Assembly: GCA_031431125.1 (NCBI GenBank)
Contig: JANPCX010000035.1
Location: 1 to 64,000 of the forward strand
Direction of reading: 5' to 3'
DNA length: 64,000 bases
DNA from: JANPCX01 sp031431125
Lineage (GTDB): Bacteria; Pseudomonadota; Gammaproteobacteria; Burkholderiales; Burkholderiaceae_C
Below are positions 1-9,171 of this stretch, in pieces (the first letter of the stretch is position 1; the number at the start of each line of letters is the position of its first letter). The notes beneath the pieces were generated by a model, which saw nothing but the letters and a program-made list of their open reading frames with translations, ran no database searches and was not told the origin of the DNA. The translations under genes and the position numbers were made by a program.

Positions 1-129
1 GCTGGCTCGCAGTGGCTGGCGGGGATAGCGGCCACGCTGCCTCAGGGCAAGTGCTGGGACCCTTGGAGCGGCGTTTGGCGTCAAAATGCGCTTCACACAT
101 TGAAATTTCTAAACCAAGTCCGTCGATGA
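1..129 (+). CDS. Possible C-terminal end of an unidentified protein (5' end outside window)
   Basis: Reading frame 1 is open from the first base to a TGA at 127-129. It gives a 42-residue tail rich in Trp and Arg with GC-rich third positions like the neighbouring genes. No start codon is visible because the gene would begin before the window. I do not recognise the family. It would run convergently towards the truncated response regulator that ends at 144. A chance open frame of this length is possible in GC-rich DNA. Confidence 0.3.
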   Translation, partial: AGSQWLAGIAATLPQGKCWDPWSGVWRQNALHTLKFLNQVRR

Positions 130-143
130 ACACCACAGCTGGC

Positions 144-644
144 CTAAATTCTCAAACCCCTGGCGCTTCGGTGTCGGTGGGGGTTTTTTGACAGCTTGGT
201 TAGGCGTTCGGGCTTGAGGCCATCGATGACATAGGCGCTCACCCCCGCTTTCAAGGCGCGGCGCATAGGGGCTTGGCTCGCATCCTCGCTGAATACCACC
301 ACCGGACGTGGCGTTGTCGACGAGAGCAAGGCTAAATTTTCCAGCGTGTCTCGGGTGGGAGATTCGCTGTCCACAATCACCACGTCGGGCTGGAGCTGCA
401 GCACGATGTCATGGATGAGGGTGGCCGAGTTCACTACGCCCACCACCTCATGGCCTTGGCGTTTGAGTTCGTCGCGAATCAAATCAACATGGCGTGCGCC
501 ATCACCGATCAGCAGCACGCGCAGTTGGGATGGCTGTTGCGCTGGCGGTTCAGTCGTTACCGAATTGGGACGAGGAGTGGATTTTTTCACTCTGTGCCAG
601 TGGCAAGATTCATGCCGCAACCCGTTGGGTCTTGGTTCACCCAA
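144..644 (-). pseudogene. Truncated NasT-like response regulator (receiver domain without ANTAR domain)
   Basis: From about residue 41 the protein reads as a NasT/AmiR-type receiver domain: LRVLLIGDG at the first strand, DVVIVDSESPTRDTLE around the acceptor-aspartate region, and AGVSAYVIDGLKPER at the last strand. In this family that motif leads straight into an RNA-binding ANTAR domain. Here the frame turns into a short basic tail (HRHRSARGLRI) and stops, so the antitermination domain is missing. The first 40 residues look atypical and the true start may lie inside. It follows coaX by about 24 bp on the same strand. It is probably a decayed remnant, though a stand-alone receiver cannot be excluded. 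Confidence 0.6.
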
Positions 645-668
645 ACCGGGGAAGGCGTCTAAAAAGCG

Positions 669-1472
669 TCACCACACCCTCGACGCCAAGCCCTCGGTGA
701 GCCGCTCCGATTGCAGCTGCAGCAGGCCCTCAAAAATAAGGGTGTCCACAGTTTCGAAGGGCAGGTCGGTGATGGCTGCCAGCTTGACGGCCGCCCCACC
801 TGTCATGAACAGCGCCGGTGTTTGGCAGGTGCGCTGCAGCAGCAAACGGTGCATGCGCTCGACGGCGCCGGCGATGGCGTTGGCGCCACCACTCATCAAG
901 GCGTCACTCGTGTTGGTCGGGAAGTCGACCACCTCGCCGGTTGGCACTTTCAGGCCCGCTGTTCCATGTTCCAGTGCACGCAACATGAGTCCAAAACCCG
1001 GCAGGATCAATCCGCCCAAAAAGCGCCCCTGAGCGTCCAGCGAGTCCACCGTGACGGCCGTGCCCACCATGACCACCAAGGCGGGGCGCTCCATGCCCTG
1101 CGCGAGCACGCGCTGACGGGCGCCGACGAGTGCCACAAAACGGTCGCAACCCAGGCGGTTGGGGTGGTCGTAGCCATTGAGCACGCCACCGCCTTGTGCG
1201 CCAGGCACCACCCACTTGGGGTGCAGCTCCCACATGTCCATTTGTTCTTCAACCCGTCGGCGCACGCCCTCTCCGGCGACCACGCAGCCCAGCATGCTGG
1301 CGGGAGGATGCAGATGTTTCCACTCCGTGTCCGCCAGTTGGTCGATGTTCTCTAAGAACACGGCCCCGTGGCTGATCAACTCGGCACCCAGGTGGGGTGC
1401 GGCGTATTCCGCCCATTTCAGGCGGGTGTTGCCAACGTCGATGGCCAAGAAATGCTTGGAACCCATGGTCAC
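669..1472 (-). CDS. coaX: Type III pantothenate kinase
   Basis: Catalyses ATP-dependent phosphorylation of pantothenate, the first step of coenzyme A synthesis, in the cytoplasm. The CoaX signature of the ASKHA fold is clear: an N-terminal DVGNTRLKW phosphate loop, GCDRFVALVGAR in the middle, GTAVTVDSLD and GGLILPG, and a C-terminal MTGGAA loop. The length of 267 residues is normal for the family. The GTG start at 1472 overlaps the stop of the upstream gene as GTGA, suggesting translational coupling; an ATG two codons later is an alternative start. Confidence 0.93.
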   Translation of the reverse strand: MTMGSKHFLAIDVGNTRLKWAEYAAPHLGAELISHGAVFLENIDQLADTEWKHLHPPASMLGCVVAGEGVRRRVEEQMDMWELHPKWVVPGAQGGGVLNGYDHPNRLGCDRFVALVGARQRVLAQGMERPALVVMVGTAVTVDSLDAQGRFLGGLILPGFGLMLRALEHGTAGLKVPTGEVVDFPTNTSDALMSGGANAIAGAVERMHRLLLQRTCQTPALFMTGGAAVKLAAITDLPFETVDTLIFEGLLQLQSERLTEGLASRVW

Positions 1473-2182
1473 GGGGGACGGCTGGCGGCAAGAATGAGCA
1501 GTTGCTTGACATTGCTCATGAGCTGCTGTGTGAGCAAAGTGCGATTGGGTTTGCTGATGCGTTGCTCCACTTCCTCCAGCAAGCTGTTCACGCTGTCGAT
1601 GGACTGGGCTCGCCGCAGTCGCAGTATGGTGAGCGCTCCGGTGACGGGGGATTCGTCTTGTACGGCACGAATCAGCATGGTTTTGGCTTGGCCCAGTGGA
1701 TCCTCGTTAGAGAAATCGAAACCACTGTTGCCGTACTGGGCCGCTTCATGCGCTTCCATCACCGCTTGCAGCACGGGCACGTCCGCAGGGGGCTGAGCGG
1801 TGCTGTTGGCAGCCAAAGCAGGCAAAGGCGGAAGCAGGGAGTCCGCAAGCGCAATGTCGGGGACCAATCTCTCGTCCATGGAGGCATTGATGGTGACGGC
1901 TTCAAACGGGTTGGGTGTCAATTCAGCCACCAGGCCGAGTTGCAACAACTCGTCCAGCAAGGCCTCGGATGCCCCCGCTGCCACGGCCATGCGCTGCACC
2001 ACGGCCGCGCTGCGTTTGCCGTCCACCAAAAAAAGAACCGTGCGGTGGCGCTGGCTCAGGCCAAGCGCGCGGGTGCTCATCTCGGAGACACCTTCCGCGG
2101 TTTTAATGAGTATGGACTGCTCGTTCACGGGCCGGATTGTGCAGCCGAAATCAACCTTGCGGGCGGGGTCAGGGTTTGCCAA
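1469..2182 (-). CDS. Conserved hypothetical protein upstream of coaX
   Basis: A 237-residue soluble protein with no signal peptide. The N-terminal third (VNEQSILIKTAEG, then RHRTVLFLVDGKRSAAVV) looks like a small winged or PilZ-like fold that I cannot name with confidence. The C-terminal half is helical and contains an Ala/Pro-rich linker. It is the first gene of a minus-strand unit, overlaps coaX by 4 bp, and has its promoter in the 100-bp gap shared with the divergent PPK2 gene. No catalytic motif was seen, so no function is assigned. Confidence 0.75.
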   Translation of the reverse strand: MANPDPARKVDFGCTIRPVNEQSILIKTAEGVSEMSTRALGLSQRHRTVLFLVDGKRSAAVVQRMAVAAGASEALLDELLQLGLVAELTPNPFEAVTINASMDERLVPDIALADSLLPPLPALAANSTAQPPADVPVLQAVMEAHEAAQYGNSGFDFSNEDPLGQAKTMLIRAVQDESPVTGALTILRLRRAQSIDSVNSLLEEVEQRISKPNRTLLTQQLMSNVKQLLILAASRPP

Positions 2183-2205
2183 GGGGAGAGAAAATGCCGG
2201 TTTGC

Positions 2206-2225
2206 AATTGACGTATACGTCAATT
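2206..2225. promoter_or_regulatory. Perfect 20-bp palindrome, likely operator in a divergent promoter region
   Basis: AATTGACGTATACGTCAATT is an exact palindrome in the gap between the minus-strand hypothetical/coaX unit and the plus-strand PPK2-icmF pair. Each arm contains TTGACG, which can serve as a -35 element on either strand. A dimeric repressor bound here would cover both promoters. The half-sites resemble operators known for branched-chain acyl-CoA catabolic regulons (LiuR/LiuQ type), but no regulator gene is adjacent. Confidence 0.5.
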
Positions 2226-2282
2226 AGACTTCAAAATGACAAGGAATGGGATTGGTCACGCTGCGTGGCTTTCTCAAACAAC

Positions 2283-3146
2283 ATGGGGACATCAATGGCC
2301 ACAGCGAGAAAGTCGACAACCTCCCCCTGGAACGGGTTTCGCTGTGCCACCGCGAGCAGCGCCAAATTAGCCCGGTTCGATCTCAGTGCCATCGATCCCC
2401 GCACCAAACCCTTCGGCAGCGGTGACAAAACAGCAGACCAAGCCAGGGTGCAGGCCCTGGCAACCGAGCTCGACGGGTTACAGAATTTGTTTTTCGCAGA
2501 CAAACGTTACAAGTTGCTGGTGATTCTGCAGGGCACAGACACCAGTGGCAAAGACGGCGCCGTCCGCAGCGTGTTTGGTCAAATGAGTCCACTGGGCGTG
2601 CACACCATCGGTTGGAAGGCGCCCACCGAGGAGGAGCTTGCCCACGACTACCTGTGGCGCATCCACGCGCAGGTGCCGCGCTCAGGCGAGGTCATGATCT
2701 TCAACCGCAGCCACTATGAAGATGTGTTGGTGCCGCCTGTGAATGGCTGGATCACGCCCGCGCAAACCAAGCAGCGTTACGCCCACATCAACGATTTTGA
2801 GCGGATGCTGACCGAGACGGGCACCGTGATCTGCAAGTTTTTTCTGCACATCTCCAAAGACGAACAGCGCGAGCGTTTGATGGCGCGGCTTGATGACCCC
2901 GCCAAACAATGGAAGTTTGCGGCCAGCGATCTCGAGGCCCGCAAGCAATGGGATGCCTACCAAGCGGCCTACGCCGACATGATCCAGGCCACCGGTACCG
3001 CTTGGGCACCGTGGACCGTGGTGCCGGCCGACTCCAAAACCCACCGCAATTTGATGATCGCCCTCTCGGTCCACCAGACCCTGAGCCAGCTTCAGCTCCG
3101 TTTTCCGCCGGCCAACCCGGCGCTCAAGGGACTGAAAGTCACCTGA
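2283..3146 (+). CDS. ppk2: Polyphosphate kinase 2 family phosphotransferase
   Basis: Transfers phosphate between polyphosphate and a nucleotide. The single PPK2 domain shows Walker A GTDTSGKDGAV, then the lid/Walker B segment FNRSHYEDVLVP that is typical of the polyphosphate:nucleotide phosphotransferase branch, and the C-terminal FLHISKDEQRERL. The frame is open well upstream, but family length (about 270-300 residues) and the start of homology at RFDLSAIDP favour the ATG at 2283 or the one at 2295. It lies just ahead of icmF, with a small hairpin in the gap. The preferred nucleotide cannot be told from sequence alone. Confidence 0.88.
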   Translation: MGTSMATARKSTTSPWNGFRCATASSAKLARFDLSAIDPRTKPFGSGDKTADQARVQALATELDGLQNLFFADKRYKLLVILQGTDTSGKDGAVRSVFGQMSPLGVHTIGWKAPTEEELAHDYLWRIHAQVPRSGEVMIFNRSHYEDVLVPPVNGWITPAQTKQRYAHINDFERMLTETGTVICKFFLHISKDEQRERLMARLDDPAKQWKFAASDLEARKQWDAYQAAYADMIQATGTAWAPWTVVPADSKTHRNLMIALSVHQTLSQLQLRFPPANPALKGLKVT

Positions 3147-3164
3147 CGTTACAGCGTCATTTTT
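3144..3164 (+). terminator. Small hairpin with T-run between PPK2 gene and icmF
   Basis: TGACG (3144-3148) and CGTCA (3155-3159) can pair around a 6-nt loop and are followed at once by five T residues. The stem begins on the PPK2 stop codon. A 5-bp stem is weak, so this would at most attenuate read-through into icmF. Confidence 0.3.
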
Positions 3165-3176
3165 GAGAACCATGCC

Positions 3177-6100
3177 ATGACTGACCTGTCTGCCGAGTAC
3201 AAAGCCTTGGCTTCGTACCGCCCCACCCACAAAGTGCGTTTCGTCACCGCCGCCAGTCTTTTTGACGGCCACGATGCCGCCATCAACATCATGCGGCGAA
3301 TTTTGCAAGGCATGGGGGCCGAGGTGATCCACCTGGGGCACAACCGCTCGGTCGACGAGGTGGTGACGGCGGCTTTGCAAGAGGATGTGCAAGGCATTGC
3401 GATCAGCTCCTACCAGGGCGGCCATGTCGAGTACTTCAAGTACATGGTGGACTTGCTGCGGGCCCGTGGTGGGGCCCACATTCAAGTGTTCGGCGGCGGC
3501 GGCGGCGTCATCGTCCCGTCTGAGATCGCCGAGTTGCAAGCCTATGGCGTGACCCGCATTTACAGCCCGGAAGACGGCCAACGCATGGGCCTGCAAGGCA
3601 TGATTGGCGAGATGGTGATGCGCTGCGACCACGACCTGTGTGTGCACGCGCCGCAAGCCCTCGCTGCGATTCAAGGCAGCGATGAAGTCAATCGCCGTGC
3701 CCTGGCCCAGTTGCTCACTGCCTTGGAAAACGGTCAAGCACCTGCGGCCTTGCGTGCCGAGGTGACCACGGCTGCGGCGGACGTGAAAACACCCGTACTC
3801 GGCATCACCGGCACAGGGGGTGCGGGCAAGTCCTCACTCACCGACGAGCTGATACGCCGTTTGCGCTTGGACCAGGGTGATGCGTTGCAAATCGCCGTCA
3901 TCAGCATCGACCCCTCGCGCCGCAAGAGTGGTGGTGCGTTGCTCGGCGACCGCATCCGCATGAACGCCATTGGCCCTTGGGGTGGTGCGGCGCAGAACCA
4001 GCCGCGTGTCTTCATGCGTTCCCTCGCCACCCGCGACTTCGGCAGCGAAATCAGCCAGGCTTTGCCTGAGGTGTTGGCCGCCTGCAAGGTCGCAGGGTTC
4101 GATCTCATCATCGTGGAAACCTCGGGCATAGGCCAAGGCGACGCCGCCATCGTGCCCTTGGTCAACGTGCCCATGTATGTGATGACGCCCGAGTTCGGTG
4201 CCGCCAGTCAGCTGGAAAAAATTGACATGCTGGATTTCGCCGAGCTCGTGGCCATCAACAAATTCGACCGCAAAGGCGCACTCGACGCCTTGCGTGATGT
4301 CGCCAAACAAGTGCAGCGCAACCGCGAAGCCTGGAACACCAAACCCGATGCCATGCCCGTGTTTGGCACCATGGCCAGCCGCTTCAACGACGATGGCGTG
4401 ACGGCGCTCTACCAATCGCTGTTGCCACGCTTGGTGGGCCTCGGGCTCAAATCCACCGAGAGCCGTTTGCCCCAGGTGACCACCCGCCACAGCACCCACC
4501 AAGTGCCCATCGTGCCTGGCAGCCGGGTGCGTTATTTGGCCGAGATTGCCGACGCCGTGCGGGGCTACAAAAAAACTGCCCGGGCCCAGGCGGCGTTGGC
4601 GCGGCAAATTCAGCAATTGAACGAGTCGGCCCGCATGTTGGTTGAGGCCAACCCCGAGAAAACCAATGCCGTTCAAGCCTTGGGCGAACTCGCCGCCAAG
4701 CGCTTGCAACAACTCGAAGCTGGCAACCAACAGCGACTGGCCCAGTGGCCTGACATGCAGCGCGCTTATGCGGGTGACGAGTATGTGGTGAAGATACGCG
4801 ACAAAGAAATCCGCACCCAACTCACCACCACCTCGCTCAGCGGCACCAAGGTGCGCAAGGTCGCGCTGCCCACATTCGAGGACCACGGCGAAATCTTGAA
4901 GTGGCTGTTGCTCGACAACGTGCCCGGAAGTTTTCCATACACCGCAGGCACCTTCGCCTTCAAACGCGAAGGCGAAGACCCCACCCGCATGTTCGCCGGT
5001 GAGGGCGATGCCTTTCGCACCAACAAGCGGTTCAAGTTGCTCTCAGAAGGCATGGCGGCCAAACGCCTGTCTACCGCCTTTGACTCGGTCACGCTGTATG
5101 GCAACGACCCGGCCGTTCGGCCCGACATTTACGGCAAGGTCGGCAATTCGGGCGTGAGCATTGCCACGCTCGAAGACATGAAGGTGCTGTACTCGGGTTT
5201 TGATTTGTGCAACCCGTCGACCAGCGTGAGCATGACCATCAACGGCCCCGCGCCGACGATATTGGCCATGTTCATGAACACCGCCATCGACCAACAACTC
5301 GAAAAGTTCAAAGCCGATAACGGTCGTTTGCCCACGGCCGATGAGGCGCAAAAAATCCGCGCCTGGGTGCTGCAAAACGTGCGCGGCACGGTCCAGGCCG
5401 ACATCTTGAAAGAAGACCAAGGCCAAAACACCTGCATCTTCTCCACCGAGTTTTCGCTCAAGGTCATGGGCGACATTGCCCAGTACTTTGTGCACCACCA
5501 GGTGCGCAACTTTTACTCGGTGAGCATCAGCGGCTACCACATCGCCGAAGCGGGGGCCAACCCTGTCAGCCAGTTGGCTTTCACCTTGAGCAATGGGTTT
5601 ACTTTCGTCGAGGCTTATCTGGCGCGTGGCATGCACATTGACGACTTCGCGCCTAACTTGAGCTTTTTCTTCAGCAATGGCATGGACCCGGAATACACCG
5701 TGCTCGGCCGTGTGGCGAGGCGCATTTGGGCGGTGGCCATGCGCGACCGTTATGGCGCCAACGAGCGCAGCCAGAAGCTGAAATACCACGTGCAAACCTC
5801 GGGCCGCAGCCTGCATGCGCAAGAGATTCAATTCAACGACATCCGCACCACCTTGCAGGCCTTGATCGCCATTTACGACAACTGCAACAGCCTGCACACC
5901 AATGCCTTCGATGAAGCCATCACCACGCCCACCGAGGACAGCGTGCGCCGCGCCATGGCCATTCAGCTCATCATCAACCGCGAGTGGGGCTTGGCCAAGA
6001 ACGAGAACCCGAGCCAAGGGGCCTTCATCATTGAAGAGTTGACCGAGCTGGTTGAAGAAGCCGTGCTCAAAGAATTCGAGAAAATTTCAGAGCGCGGCGG

Positions 6101-6482
6101 TGTGCTCGGTGCCATGGAAACCGGCCACCAGCGCGCCCAAATTCAAGAAGAGAGCATGCACTACGAGATGCTCAAGCACACCGGCGAGTACCCCATCATC
6201 GGTGTCAACACCTTCCGCAACCCCCACGGCGACCCCACACCCACCACCTTGGAGCTGGCCCGCTCCACCGACGAAGAAAAACAAAACCAACTCACGCGGC
6301 TGGCCGACTTTCAAGCCCGCCACGCGCAGCAGGCACCCGCCATGCTGCAGCGCCTGCAACAAGCCATCATCGCCAACCACAACGTGTTCGAGGTACTGAT
6401 GGACGCGGTGCAGGTGTGCAGCCTAGGACAAATCACGGCGGCGCTGTTTGAGGTGGGGGGGCAGTACCGGCGCAGCATGTGA
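3177..6482 (+). CDS. icmF: Fused isobutyryl-CoA mutase with G-protein chaperone domain (IcmF)
   Basis: An adenosylcobalamin enzyme that interconverts isobutyryl-CoA and n-butyryl-CoA and carries its own chaperone. The order of domains fits IcmF rather than methylmalonyl-CoA mutase: an N-terminal B12-binding domain with DGHDAAINIM near residue 31, a MeaB-type GTPase with Walker A GTGGAGKSS near residue 210, a linker, then the mutase barrel from about residue 560 with YTAGTFAFKREGEDPTRMF. The length of 1101 residues is as expected for this fusion. It probably works in branched-chain acyl-CoA metabolism. It sits 30 bp after the PPK2 gene; whether the two are co-transcribed is uncertain because of the hairpin between them. 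Confidence 0.95.
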   Translation: MTDLSAEYKALASYRPTHKVRFVTAASLFDGHDAAINIMRRILQGMGAEVIHLGHNRSVDEVVTAALQEDVQGIAISSYQGGHVEYFKYMVDLLRARGGAHIQVFGGGGGVIVPSEIAELQAYGVTRIYSPEDGQRMGLQGMIGEMVMRCDHDLCVHAPQALAAIQGSDEVNRRALAQLLTALENGQAPAALRAEVTTAAADVKTPVLGITGTGGAGKSSLTDELIRRLRLDQGDALQIAVISIDPSRRKSGGALLGDRIRMNAIGPWGGAAQNQPRVFMRSLATRDFGSEISQALPEVLAACKVAGFDLIIVETSGIGQGDAAIVPLVNVPMYVMTPEFGAASQLEKIDMLDFAELVAINKFDRKGALDALRDVAKQVQRNREAWNTKPDAMPVFGTMASRFNDDGVTALYQSLLPRLVGLGLKSTESRLPQVTTRHSTHQVPIVPGSRVRYLAEIADAVRGYKKTARAQAALARQIQQLNESARMLVEANPEKTNAVQALGELAAKRLQQLEAGNQQRLAQWPDMQRAYAGDEYVVKIRDKEIRTQLTTTSLSGTKVRKVALPTFEDHGEILKWLLLDNVPGSFPYTAGTFAFKREGEDPTRMFAGEGDAFRTNKRFKLLSEGMAAKRLSTAFDSVTLYGNDPAVRPDIYGKVGNSGVSIATLEDMKVLYSGFDLCNPSTSVSMTINGPAPTILAMFMNTAIDQQLEKFKADNGRLPTADEAQKIRAWVLQNVRGTVQADILKEDQGQNTCIFSTEFSLKVMGDIAQYFVHHQVRNFYSVSISGYHIAEAGANPVSQLAFTLSNGFTFVEAYLARGMHIDDFAPNLSFFFSNGMDPEYTVLGRVARRIWAVAMRDRYGANERSQKLKYHVQTSGRSLHAQEIQFNDIRTTLQALIAIYDNCNSLHTNAFDEAITTPTEDSVRRAMAIQLIINREWGLAKNENPSQGAFIIEELTELVEEAVLKEFEKISERGGVLGAMETGHQRAQIQEESMHYEMLKHTGEYPIIGVNTFRNPHGDPTPTTLELARSTDEEKQNQLTRLADFQARHAQQAPAMLQRLQQAIIANHNVFEVLMDAVQVCSLGQITAALFEVGGQYRRSM

Positions 6483-6501
6483 GCTGGTGTCATGCCTTTG
6501 C

Positions 6502-6516
6502 GATGTCAGTGACATC
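6502..6516. repeat. 15-bp palindrome between convergent genes
   Basis: GATGTCAGTGACATC is an exact odd-length palindrome between the icmF stop and the end of the LOG-like gene. It has no T-run and too small a loop to be a normal terminator. It could be a protein-binding site or chance. Confidence 0.25.
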
Positions 6517-6530
6517 ACAACTTGGGGCCT

Positions 6531-7151
6531 TTAGCTCTCAATCAGGGCGTTCAACAAGGCCATGACCAAGTTGTCTTCGGTCTCGAATGCGCGATGCCCC
6601 GGAATCTGCGGTGCGTTGTGGATCGTGAAGACAGGCTTGTTCCATTGCAAAGCCAGGGCCATTTCGGAGGTCGTGCCCAGGCCTCCGCCGACAGCCACCA
6701 TCAATACCGCGGCACGCGCAATCAGGGCATTGCGGCTGATGCCCATTCCAGTGGGCAGCGTCACGGTGAGATGGTCGTTGGCCAATGCATCGTCGTCTTC
6801 TGGAAGCAGACCGATGACGATGCCGCCGCTGTCTTGTACGCCTTGCGAGGCGGCTTGCATGACGCCGCCTTTGCCACCGCACAACACGGGCACCTTGCAA
6901 CGGCCAAGCAACGCGCCCAAGCGGCGCGCGCAGGCCAGTTGCTCCGGGCTGGCATCGCGTGGCCCAACGATGGCCACGGGTTGGCGCAAGGGTCGGCTAC
7001 CCTCGGACAAACCGAGTTGTCGTTGCTGCAAACGCTGTTGGGCTTGAATCAGTTCGATGTCTTGAGCGTGTGAACTGGTCGTGTTCGTGCGCACGGGGAG
7101 CATGTGCGCTTCTTTCTCAGGCATGGGGTGGTTGCGAAGATCAATGACCAA
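6531..7151 (-). CDS. LOG/TIGR00725-like Rossmann nucleotide-binding protein
   Basis: The sequence has the SLOG-fold marks: AIVGPRDA, VLCGGKGGVMQAASQG, a substrate loop GMGISRNALIARAA, and the glycine-rich VGGGLGTTSEMALALQW. Relatives include LOG phosphoribohydrolases and nucleotide-sensing proteins, so it may cleave or bind a nucleotide monophosphate. The N-terminal 50 residues precede the fold and the start could be internal. Its start overlaps the ABC permease gene by 11 bp, so it may be the last gene of the transporter operon. Confidence 0.75.
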   Translation of the reverse strand: MVIDLRNHPMPEKEAHMLPVRTNTTSSHAQDIELIQAQQRLQQRQLGLSEGSRPLRQPVAIVGPRDASPEQLACARRLGALLGRCKVPVLCGGKGGVMQAASQGVQDSGGIVIGLLPEDDDALANDHLTVTLPTGMGISRNALIARAAVLMVAVGGGLGTTSEMALALQWNKPVFTIHNAPQIPGHRAFETEDNLVMALLNALIES

Positions 7152-8010
7152 GGTGGTGCTCCCGATCTCGCGTTGTCCAGTCGCCCAGTGTCAGCACCAA
7201 CATGCACAGCGCGAGCAAGAGCAAAGACAAGGCGGCAGCCAGCGCGAAGTCGCTGCCGCCGTCTGAGATCTTCAAGTAAATGAACAAGGGCAAGATGTTG
7301 ACTTGAGTGCCGGCCAGCGCAAGTGCCGTGCCATAGGTGCCCATGGCAATGGCCGCGATCAAACACCACACGCTGACCAGTGACGGTGCCAGCTCGCGGA
7401 AATCGGTGTCTAACCAGGCGCGCCAGCGTGTGGCACCCAAGGTCAAAGCCGCATCAAAAGGTCGCCGGTCGAGGTTGGCGAACAGGGGATACAGCAGCAA
7501 GGCCACACGCGGAATCAAGTAGTAGGCGTAGGCCACAGACAAACCGGCGGCGCTGTAAATGAAACCTCCCACCACGGCCGGGTCCGCGCCCAAGTGGCTG
7601 AGCAAGGTGGTGACAAAACCGGCACGCCCAAACGCCAAGATGAAACCGTAAGCGATAACCAAACCCGAGAAGGTGAGCGGGATACCCAGCAAAGCCAGCA
7701 TGAGCTGCCGGCGCTGCGGGTTCAGCCGCGCCACAGAACGGGCCAGCAGGGCACCGAGCACGACGGACATGGTTGAGGCCGTGAGCCCCAACCACGCCGA
7801 ATTGCGCAAGGCATCCCAGAACAAGCGGTCGGCGAACAGGCGTTGCCACAACCCTGGGTCGGCCTGGGCCACCTCCCACACCAAGGCCAACAGTGGCAGT
7901 CCGATGAACAGTGCGAGCGCCGCAAAGGCTGGCCAGACGCCTAAGCGCCGCACAGCACCCACACCACCGATGGGTGTGGATGCTGGGTTAGTGGCGGCGG
8001 ACGCGACCAT
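7141..8010 (-). CDS. ABC importer permease subunit (second permease of the operon)
   Basis: An inner-membrane protein with about six hydrophobic helices and a binding-protein-dependent permease loop containing AALTLGATRWRAWLDTD, which contacts the ATPase. It resembles permeases of the iron/2-aminoethylphosphonate/thiamine class. It lies 27 bp downstream of the solute-binding protein gene. With the permease at 10200-10979 it probably forms a heterodimer. The substrate cannot be fixed from sequence. Confidence 0.85.
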   Translation of the reverse strand: MVASAATNPASTPIGGVGAVRRLGVWPAFAALALFIGLPLLALVWEVAQADPGLWQRLFADRLFWDALRNSAWLGLTASTMSVVLGALLARSVARLNPQRRQLMLALLGIPLTFSGLVIAYGFILAFGRAGFVTTLLSHLGADPAVVGGFIYSAAGLSVAYAYYLIPRVALLLYPLFANLDRRPFDAALTLGATRWRAWLDTDFRELAPSLVSVWCLIAAIAMGTYGTALALAGTQVNILPLFIYLKISDGGSDFALAAALSLLLLALCMLVLTLGDWTTRDREHHLGH

Positions 8011-8037
8011 GGGGCTTTTTTTGCGGTGCTTGATGTC

Positions 8038-9132
8038 TCAGCGGGCCAGTGCTGCTGCGGCCCAATCGCGGTCGATGTCCGCTTTTTTGGCAGACGCTTT
8101 GACCACATCCAGTGGTCGGATTTGTGGTGCTTCTGGCATCCTTGCGCGCACATCGGCCGGCAAGTTCACGCCGGGCACGGCCGGGCGTACAAAGCCCTGT
8201 GCGAACAAGGTCTGACCGAGTTCACTCATGGTGAAGTTCAGCCACAACTTGCCCGCATTGGGGTTGGGGGCACCTTTGACAAAACTGATGGCATAGGGCG
8301 CTGCGACGCTGGCCTCTTTGGGGGTGATCACTTCCACCGCGTCGCCCATGCCGTCCACGTGTTTGGCTTTGAGGCCGTCGTTTTCGTAGCCGATCCAGAT
8401 GGGGATTTCGCCCTTCAAGAACTTGGCGTAAGGCGTGGTGCCTTCAACACGCAGCACGTTGCCAGCAGCGTGCAACTTACCAAACCAGTCGGTACCAGGC
8501 TTGGTGTTGTCCATGTTGCCGCCGTTGCCAAAAGCGGCAGCGAAAACAGCCACTTGACCGGCACCAGTAGAGCGTGGGTCCAGGTAGACCACGCTGTTTT
8601 TGTACTCAGGCTTGAGCAAGTCAGCCCAGCTTTGTGGCACTTCTTTCACGAGCTTTTTATTCACCAAGAAAGCAATGTTGAGCGTGTGGATGGTGAACCA
8701 ACGTCCTTCCGCTTCACGGAAGACTTCCGGCAATTTGTCGAAATTGATGGGCTTGAAGGGAGCGACCACGTCCTTTCTGGCGGCATCGACAGCAGAGGCA
8801 GCGAAGTAGTAGGCGGTATCAGCCTGCGGGCGACGACGTGACTTTTCCAAAGCGACCACGGTGGCTGCGGAGCCGAGGTCGTTGTAGGTCATTTCCACTT
8901 CTGGGTAACGTTTCTTGAATTCGCGGAACAACACCTTCCAGTTGGCCCACTCGGGTCCGGTGTCAAACGACACCACGAGGCCTTCTTTGGCGGCTTCGGC
9001 GTACAAGGCGCGTTCGCCTGTGTAGAGCTCTGCGCCTTCAAAGGCCAGTGATGCGCCCAAGGCGGTGAGAGACAAAGCGGCTGTGGCTGTTTGCAATAGG
9101 CGGCGGCGATTCATGTGGGCAGAGGATGTCAT
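8038..9132 (-). CDS. ABC transporter periplasmic solute-binding protein (family 1)
   Basis: The N-terminus has a basic stretch MNRRRLLQT and a hydrophobic segment ending near residue 30, a Tat- or Sec-type signal. The mature part begins like extracellular binding proteins of the iron/phosphonate/polyamine group (ALYAEAAKEGLVVSF), with LDPRSTGAGQVA and IWIGYEN in the ligand cleft region. At 364 residues it is of normal length. It lies between the ATPase and second permease genes. No Tyr-rich iron-binding pattern could be confirmed, so the ligand is left open. Confidence 0.85.
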   Translation of the reverse strand: MTSSAHMNRRRLLQTATAALSLTALGASLAFEGAELYTGERALYAEAAKEGLVVSFDTGPEWANWKVLFREFKKRYPEVEMTYNDLGSAATVVALEKSRRRPQADTAYYFAASAVDAARKDVVAPFKPINFDKLPEVFREAEGRWFTIHTLNIAFLVNKKLVKEVPQSWADLLKPEYKNSVVYLDPRSTGAGQVAVFAAAFGNGGNMDNTKPGTDWFGKLHAAGNVLRVEGTTPYAKFLKGEIPIWIGYENDGLKAKHVDGMGDAVEVITPKEASVAAPYAISFVKGAPNPNAGKLWLNFTMSELGQTLFAQGFVRPAVPGVNLPADVRARMPEAPQIRPLDVVKASAKKADIDRDWAAAALAR

Positions 9133-9171
9133 CGTGAACTCCTGGTGGTTGTGGATGTTGAACAGGGAAAC

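Noticed and set aside
3147..3176. Cobalamin riboswitch upstream of icmF
   Set aside because: Only 30 bp separate it from the PPK2 gene and no B12-box was seen.
3834..6017. Long antisense open frames within icmF
   Set aside because: They mirror the codon bias of a well-conserved gene and encode no known motif.
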